A DNA stretch of 64,000 nt from Methanosphaera sp. BMS. Lineage in GTDB: Archaea; Methanobacteriota; Methanobacteria; Methanobacteriales; Methanobacteriaceae. The stretch is taken from positions 2,191,501-2,255,500 of the forward strand of contig NZ_CP014213.1 of assembly GCF_003268005.1 (NCBI RefSeq), in the 5' to 3' direction. A model generated the notes under the pieces. The model had not been told where the DNA came from. It searched no databases and was given only the letters and a program-made list of their open reading frames with translations. The position numbers and the translations under genes were made by a program. Positions within the stretch are counted from its first letter, which is position 1. Each line of letters starts with the position of its first letter. Positions 59,282 to 64,000 of the stretch are shown here, in pieces.

Positions 59282-60022
59282 ATGGAGTTTAAGATTACTG
59301 TAATTGATTCTGCTACCGCTTCCAGGGTATTAGGCAATGATACTTTAAACAGGTATCTTGTCAATAAAGGTTTTTTCAGGGCAAATGACTTCAAAAGTCT
59401 CATTGAATTAACTGTGGAAGGTTCTGTTGTATTAACTACTGAAAACAGGGGTGATGATTATCTGTTGCTTGCAGGGGTTCATGGTAATGAACTGGCTTCA
59501 CAGGCTGCATTAACCAGGCTTTTGTATGAATTATATTCCGATAGGTATTCATTGAATCATACATTGCACATCATTCCATTTTTAATTCCAGTATCCACTT
59601 CTAAAAATACTCGCAATTACAATGGATTGGACATGAATAGAAATGCATTCGTCGATGGACCGACTAAGGCCGTCGTTGATTATGGGGTGAATGTCGGCAT
59701 AAAGGCACTGTGCGATTGCCATTCCACAGATCCATCATTACAGCCAGGAGAAAATAGCGTTTTCTGTTCATTCAGACCACAGAAGGAAAGCTATTTTCTG
59801 GCAAAGCATATAGCTGACAGGACAAACTCAAAACTCCTGCCGATATCCAGGGCGGGTTCAGTGTTGAATGGTGCCGTTGAGGATGAGGCAAATCTTAGGG
59901 GAATACCATCAGTTACTTGTGAAGCATTGGAAGTTAACGGAAAAATATCCGACAAGTCCGTCTTAACTTCATATAATCAGGTAATGTCTTTTTTAGATTA
60001 TTTTGATATTATAAAAAGATAA
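59282..60022 (+). CDS. Succinylglutamate desuccinylase/aspartoacylase-like zinc hydrolase
   Basis: About 246 residues. Zinc-binding GVHGNELASQ (H and E), GLDMNRNAFVD, CDCHSTDPS (second His) and CEALEVNG (catalytic Glu) place it in the M14-like aspartoacylase/succinylglutamate desuccinylase group. It probably removes an acyl or amino-acid group; the substrate is unknown. ATG at 59282 is preferred; a TTG at 59243 would add 13 residues without family support. The next gene begins 39 bases later. Confidence 0.82.
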   Translation: MEFKITVIDSATASRVLGNDTLNRYLVNKGFFRANDFKSLIELTVEGSVVLTTENRGDDYLLLAGVHGNELASQAALTRLLYELYSDRYSLNHTLHIIPFLIPVSTSKNTRNYNGLDMNRNAFVDGPTKAVVDYGVNVGIKALCDCHSTDPSLQPGENSVFCSFRPQKESYFLAKHIADRTNSKLLPISRAGSVLNGAVEDEANLRGIPSVTCEALEVNGKISDKSVLTSYNQVMSFLDYFDIIKR

Positions 60023-60061
60023 TGTTAAATTAGGAGAATAATATTTAGTAGGTGAATCGTC

Positions 60062-60772
60062 ATGTCAAATTATAGAACTCATGCCATTGCAGGAATAGTC
60101 ATGGCTCTTCCATTTGTTCCGGATATATTTTATCTTTTCTTTGCGTTAATTGGTGCTTCAATATGTGACTTGGATCATGATAATAATAGACATAAGGTTA
60201 ACTCCATGATGATTACCGGAGTAGTATTATCTGTAATATTATTCTTCTTCAATTCCAGCAGTATATCTGCATTGATTTTGGTTATATTGTCAATGATATT
60301 CTATATATCTAAACATAGGGGATTTACCCATACATTATTGGGGATTATTCTGTTACCCGCATTGTTCTTGTTTATGATTATGGGTTTTATTTCATTTTTC
60401 AACAGGATATTCTTAATTCTGAATATTCCCATACCGCACATGTTGGTGTTGTTTGTAACCATGGCCATTGCAGGATTCTTTGTAATCAGTCGTAAATATT
60501 ATATATTGTATTTTATTGTTCTTGGATTGTATTTGTATGTGATTCCATTAGATTATTCAACAATCAACTGGACTATGGCACTTGTAATGTTATTTGTTGG
60601 TGCTATGAGCCATATTATCCTGGACTTATTAACGCCTGCAGGTTTAAATTTGTTTGAACCATTTTCTTCTGTTGAATGTCATAAAAAATGGGCTTTGGGT
60701 TTTGTTGTTATATGGATAATAATGGCATTATTTGTTAGTTTGCATCACGGCCTCTTTTTTACCCACCCCTAA
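60062..60772 (+). CDS. YdjM-family membrane-bound metal-dependent hydrolase
   Basis: A 236-residue protein with five or six membrane helices. Metal-binding motifs are YRTHAIAG, ICDLDHDNNRH, HRGFTHTLLG and MSHIILDLLTPAG, characteristic of the DUF457/YdjM family of predicted membrane hydrolases. The C-terminal region has SVECHKKWALG. TAGGTGAATCGTC gives the ribosome binding site. It probably shares a transcript with the preceding zinc hydrolase. Confidence 0.88.
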   Translation: MSNYRTHAIAGIVMALPFVPDIFYLFFALIGASICDLDHDNNRHKVNSMMITGVVLSVILFFFNSSSISALILVILSMIFYISKHRGFTHTLLGIILLPALFLFMIMGFISFFNRIFLILNIPIPHMLVLFVTMAIAGFFVISRKYYILYFIVLGLYLYVIPLDYSTINWTMALVMLFVGAMSHIILDLLTPAGLNLFEPFSSVECHKKWALGFVVIWIIMALFVSLHHGLFFTHP

Positions 60773-60964
60773 TTTTTTTACGTTTGCCTAAACCTTTTGC
60801 AAAAATATTAAATATACTTGTTTATAAATAAATAATTATACTATATACTTGAATTTTGGAAGTTTTTCTTTTTTGAGTATGGAGTTTTTATAGCTAATTA
60901 CAAAAAAATATTGATTAACAAATAGATGATTTGTACATTTAAAAGAAATGTAGATCGTCTTAAA

Positions 60965-61036
60965 ACCTTTGAACAAGGGGTTTGCTTGGTTATTAAACCA
61001 ATAACTGAGAATCTTCATATAATGGAGAGGTTCTAA
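60965..61036 (+). ncRNA. IS605-type right-end / omegaRNA-like relic in the ehb upstream region
   Basis: GAACAAGGGGTTTGCTTGGT followed by CCAATAACTGAGAATCTTCA and GGAGAGGTTCTAAA aligns in order with the right end at 42055-42155 (GAAC...GGGG.TAGCTTGGT...GAATCTCCATC...GGAGAGGTTC). No tnpB remains nearby. It ends about 20 bases before ehbA, so it sits in the operon's leader or promoter. It may be a fossil element end or a domesticated structured RNA. Confidence 0.4.
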
Positions 61037-61056
61037 ATTAAAACGGAGTTTAATTT

Positions 61057-61368
61057 ATGTTTTTAAATAGAATAATCTACGGAATTGAATTTTTCGTAGT
61101 ATTAGTAGTCGAAATAATTAAAGCAGTACTTGATACAAGTATGTGCTGTCTCAAGGGAGATGTAGATCCTATTGTTGTTGAGATTAAACCTGATCTTAAA
61201 AGACCAGTATCTCTTGCAATTCTATCTAATACTATCACATTAACACCTGGTACTATTACCATAGGAATGGATCAAGAAGCTGGAAGCTTAACAGTATCAG
61301 CTATCACACCTCGTGCAACAAAAGATATCATACCTCTTGAGCCAATAATAAAGAAAATGTTAGAATAA
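61057..61368 (+). CDS. ehbA: Energy-converting hydrogenase B subunit A (MnhE-like)
   Basis: 103 residues, with an N-terminal hydrophobic segment and the MnhE/MrpE-type core RPVSLAILSNTITLTPGTIT. In Ehb, this and the next small subunits form part of the Mrp-antiporter-like membrane module that couples ion flow to ferredoxin reduction by H2. It is the first gene of a tightly packed operon. CGGAGTTTAATTT precedes the ATG. Confidence 0.9.
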   Translation: MFLNRIIYGIEFFVVLVVEIIKAVLDTSMCCLKGDVDPIVVEIKPDLKRPVSLAILSNTITLTPGTITIGMDQEAGSLTVSAITPRATKDIIPLEPIIKKMLE

Positions 61369-61383
61369 GCATAGGGTGATGAG

Positions 61384-61650
61384 ATGGATTTTTTAACGAT
61401 ATCTGAATTGTTCCTCATGTTATGTTTTATTGTTTACATGTTTGCTAGTGTAAAAATAGCAACAAGAAGAACAGGCGGTTCAGCATTAGCTGGGGTAGCT
61501 GGTTTTTCAATCGCAGCTGCTGTTGTATTGACAATGGTTACTACATTAGCTGGTGTCGATTTCTGTAAAGACATAGCATTTGCATTAATAATATTAGGTC
61601 CTGTAGGTACAATTGCTGCAGCTTATGTATTAGCTGGAGGGGATTTATAA
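61384..61650 (+). CDS. ehbB: Energy-converting hydrogenase B subunit B (MnhF-like)
   Basis: 88 residues with three membrane helices. KIATRRTGGSALAGVAG lies between helices one and two, as in MnhF/MrpF-type subunits. Its stop and the next start overlap (TAATG). Order and size agree with ehbB of Methanobacteriales. Confidence 0.88.
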   Translation: MDFLTISELFLMLCFIVYMFASVKIATRRTGGSALAGVAGFSIAAAVVLTMVTTLAGVDFCKDIAFALIILGPVGTIAAAYVLAGGDL

Positions 61651-61949
61651 TGGATTTAACAACATTCACAATGGGTGATCCTGTATCTATAATATTAGGA
61701 ATAATCTTTATTATTTGTGGTATTTTCGTATTGATTACTGCAAAAGGATTGTTATCAAATACTGATGATGAATTACAATATACAGTATTTGGTAGATTAG
61801 AAATATTAGGTATTGTGGACATGGTCAGTGTATTAGTCTTAATCTTACTAGGTCAAGCAGCATTAGGAGTAGTATACTTTATATTAGCACCATTTGCAAC
61901 ACATGCTATTGCTAGTGGACATTTCCACGGAGAACAAGGAGAGCATTAA
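61650..61949 (+). CDS. ehbC: Energy-converting hydrogenase B subunit C (MnhG-like)
   Basis: 99 residues with three hydrophobic segments and the MnhG-type ending FILAPFATHAIASGHFHGE. The start overlaps the end of ehbB by one base, implying coupled translation. Confidence 0.88.
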   Translation: MDLTTFTMGDPVSIILGIIFIICGIFVLITAKGLLSNTDDELQYTVFGRLEILGIVDMVSVLVLILLGQAALGVVYFILAPFATHAIASGHFHGEQGEH

Positions 61950-61950
61950 T

Positions 61951-62241
61951 ATGACAGGCGTAGAAATTTTGGTACAAAATTTTGTTCCATTTGTGTTATA
62001 TATATTAGCAATCTTAGGAGCAATTGTTTGTTTAATGCAAAAAGACTTATTAAGAATGGCAATATTAACCAGTGTAACAGGTTTTATGTTAGCAGCTATT
62101 TATCAAGTCTTATTAGCTCCAGATGTAGCATTAACACAAGCTGTAGTAGGAGCAGCTATTGTCCCAACATTAGTGGCTCTAACAATATTGAAAACAAGAG
62201 AAGAACCTGTAATAGAAGATGATGGGCAAGGTGATGCATAA
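61951..62241 (+). CDS. ehbD: Energy-converting hydrogenase B subunit D (DUF4040/MnhB-like)
   Basis: 96 residues starting MTGVEILVQNFV, with AAGGAGAGC seven bases before the ATG. The longer frame from 61894 overlaps ehbC and is not used. The motif YQVLLAPDVALTQAVVGAA is typical of the DUF4040 part of Mrp/Mbh/Ehb complexes. The tail (EEPVIEDDGQGDA) is acidic. The stop overlaps the ehbE start. Confidence 0.9.
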   Translation: MTGVEILVQNFVPFVLYILAILGAIVCLMQKDLLRMAILTSVTGFMLAAIYQVLLAPDVALTQAVVGAAIVPTLVALTILKTREEPVIEDDGQGDA

Positions 62242-62633
62242 TGGCAATAGAAGCAGTTCAATGTGGATCATTATTAACCGCAGCACTTTTAATGATTATA
62301 GGTTTAGTAGCATTAGTCTACTTAGATAATGTTGTAAAGAAAATTATTGGAGCAGCATTTATTGGTGATGGTGTAAACCTTTTATTAGTTTCACTAGGTT
62401 ACAGAGCTAACGGAATTACATACATATTATTACCAAATATGGATGTAACAAACTTCTTAGGTCACGCATCATATCCTTTACCATTTGCATTAGTACTTAC
62501 CAGTATTGTTATCGGTGCAAGTACTCTTGCTGTAATGTTAGCACTTTCAGTAGTTTTATATAAAAGACACGGTACACTCAGTGCAACCGTTCTATTAAAT
62601 GATAAAAAACTTGGAGAGGATAACAATGAATAA
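62241..62633 (+). CDS. ehbE: Energy-converting hydrogenase B subunit E (MnhC/NuoK-like)
   Basis: 130 residues with three membrane helices. The NuoK/MnhC pattern is seen in KKIIGAAFIGDGVNLLLVSLG and HASYPLPFALVLTSIVIGAS, which hold residues of the antiporter-like ion path. It begins within the ehbD stop codon (TAATG) and ends 33 bases before ehbF. Confidence 0.92.
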   Translation: MAIEAVQCGSLLTAALLMIIGLVALVYLDNVVKKIIGAAFIGDGVNLLLVSLGYRANGITYILLPNMDVTNFLGHASYPLPFALVLTSIVIGASTLAVMLALSVVLYKRHGTLSATVLLNDKKLGEDNNE

Positions 62634-62666
62634 TGCTATTAATATATTCCAAGGGGGTATATTCTA

Positions 62667-64000
62667 ATGGATGGAACAATATTTATTCCATTGATGGTTA
62701 TTATACCTATGATATGTGCAATTTTAGTGAACCTTATACACGGTTCTGAGAAAATCACAAAAGTTATTGCATGGATAGCAGCTATATGTTTACCAATCAT
62801 ACCATTAGTTGCAACATATGGTAACCACTTCTTTGGAGCATACAAACCATTATTAGCAGGTAATGTATCTTCATTATTACCTCAAGCTTCACAAGCAATT
62901 ATTTCTGGATCAATACTGGAAATTTTCCACCCTGCAATCACATATGCATTTGGTCCAGGACAACAAGTAATATTATTCGTATTAGGTTTAGTAGCAATGT
63001 GTGCAGTATTCATATCAATTGCTGAAACCAAAAAGACATCTGGTGTATATTTATTCATGTTATTCATGCTATCAGCAGCATTAATGGCATTTATATTAAC
63101 AGATGATATATTCAACTTGTATGTATTCTTCGAAATTGCTGCTTTAGTACAGGTAGGTCTAATACTTGTATCAAGAGTAAAAGGCAATTACGAAACCGGT
63201 CTAAAATACATGTTACTCGGAGAAATCGGTGGATCTTTCATGCTAGCAGGTATTGCAGTACTCCTCGGTTTAACTGGTAACGTAAACATTTCTGATATAG
63301 TAATCATGATACACGCCGGTGCAGTAAACCCATATAATCCAGTGTTATTATTTGCTGCAGGTATGTTAATTTACGGTTGGTTATATGCAACAGGATTACC
63401 ACCATTTAACGCTATTAAATCAGAAATTTACAGTAAAGGATTACCAAGTGGATCTATGATTTTACAGGCATTCTCAGTAATCGGTTGTATCAGCATAGGT
63501 TTAGTAATCATAAGAATATTCGGATATTTACCTACAGCTCAAATGGCAATGCTTGCAGTATCAGTAATCGCTATGATATTAGGTATCTGTATGGCTATGG
63601 TACAAGATGATTACAAACGTATCATCGCATACTTAGCAGTCGGTGAATTAGGTTATATCGGAGTAGGTCTAGGATTAGGTACTCCATACAGTATAACAGC
63701 TGGATTATTCCAGGCAGTTAACGAATTAGTAGTAACTTCATTCCTATTTATAGGATTTGGATTAGTATTATACAAAACTAAAACAAGTAAAATTAGTAAA
63801 CTTGGTGGATTATTAGAATATATGCCTACAGCAGCATTATTAACTGTACTTGCTGGATTCACAATGGCAGGTGTACCTCCATTCAACGTATTCCAAAGTA
63901 AATACATGTTATGTCAAGCTGCCCTACAAGCAGGAATTCCAGAACTTGCAATAATAATGATTATATTAAGTATTGTAACATTCTTAGCATTCCTCAAAAT
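62667..64000 (+). CDS. ehbF: Energy-converting hydrogenase B subunit F (MnhD/NuoN-like), 3' end outside window
   Basis: Open from ATG at 62667 to the window edge (444 codons, no stop), preceded by AAGGGGGTATATTC. It is a polytopic antiporter-like subunit. NLYVFFEIAALVQVGLI carries the conserved membrane glutamate and KRIIAYLAVGELGYIGVGLG the following helix. LLTVLAGFTMAGVPPFNVF with a following SKY marks the core proton-channel fold. It is the main proton- or sodium-conducting subunit of the module. Later ehb genes, including the hydrogenase subunits, should follow downstream. Confidence 0.93.
   Translation, partial: MDGTIFIPLMVIIPMICAILVNLIHGSEKITKVIAWIAAICLPIIPLVATYGNHFFGAYKPLLAGNVSSLLPQASQAIISGSILEIFHPAITYAFGPGQQVILFVLGLVAMCAVFISIAETKKTSGVYLFMLFMLSAALMAFILTDDIFNLYVFFEIAALVQVGLILVSRVKGNYETGLKYMLLGEIGGSFMLAGIAVLLGLTGNVNISDIVIMIHAGAVNPYNPVLLFAAGMLIYGWLYATGLPPFNAIKSEIYSKGLPSGSMILQAFSVIGCISIGLVIIRIFGYLPTAQMAMLAVSVIAMILGICMAMVQDDYKRIIAYLAVGELGYIGVGLGLGTPYSITAGLFQAVNELVVTSFLFIGFGLVLYKTKTSKISKLGGLLEYMPTAALLTVLAGFTMAGVPPFNVFQSKYMLCQAALQAGIPELAIIMIILSIVTFLAFLK

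Noticed and set aside
60836..61018. Minus-strand 60-codon frame before ehbA
   Set aside because: It overlaps the right-end-like relic and shows no start signal or recognisable domain.

Overview
The window is AT-rich archaeal DNA, most likely from a Methanosphaera-like member of the Methanobacteriales. This is an inference from gene content. Supporting genes are the start of an energy-converting hydrogenase B (ehb) operon, cfbD of coenzyme F430 synthesis, archaeal-type methionine adenosyltransferase, a cobamide-pathway methyltransferase, and three very large secreted beta-helix or repeat 'adhesin-like' proteins. Many genes start with GTG or TTG, and ribosome binding sites resemble AGGTGA or GGAG. 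I recognised no rRNA, tRNA or CRISPR array.

Layout. 1-4.0 kb is a mobile or accessory zone: the end of an IS605-type tnpB with a possible guide-RNA tail, a VapBC pair, a 20-base poly-C tract and an IS630 copy. 4.1-9.4 kb holds glyA, a membrane phosphodiesterase, and a minus-strand operon (DUF192 remnant, metallophosphoesterase, Fe-S flavoprotein). 9.4-11.8 kb is an accessory insert: nine copies of a 10-bp repeat, then a DUF4062/HATPase/winged-helix protein, flanked by two DUF192 copies. 12-18.3 kb has the methionine adenosyltransferase gene, then two near-identical 1.95-kb elements that flank a flavoprotein gene. 18.9-26.8 kb carries ileS, purL, a site-2 protease and cbiE. 27-46 kb alternates two giant adhesins with housekeeping genes (ychF, a UDP-sugar-dehydrogenase-like gene coupled to cfbD, an NADH-oxidase-like flavoprotein, an SDR, a metal P-type ATPase). 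46.2-49.5 kb is a nest of insertion sequences. 49.5-52.7 kb has tetR plus an aldo/keto reductase, and argG. 52.7-59.2 kb is a decaying surface-protein island between diverged transposon relics. 59.3-64 kb has two conserved genes and ehbA-F, the last running off the window.

How the genes work together. Ehb couples ion flow to ferredoxin reduction, and CfbD builds the cofactor of methyl-coenzyme M reductase. GlyA, methionine adenosyltransferase, PurL, ArgG and IleS are biosynthetic and translation core. The large secreted proteins and the transposons form the variable, host-interaction part.

The most notable observations are: (i) two TnpB-like elements that, unlike IS605 elements, end in short inverted repeats and sit between perfect 5-bp target duplications, with a TnpB whose RuvC-II glutamate appears relocated; (ii) a NAD-motif-less UDP-sugar-dehydrogenase-like protein overlapping cfbD by 4 nt; (iii) a 10-bp helically phased repeat upstream of a possible defence protein; (iv) a surface protein gene whose internal TGA and non-ATG start look like recent lesions; (v) an AGTATTAC operator cluster around the P-type ATPase promoter.
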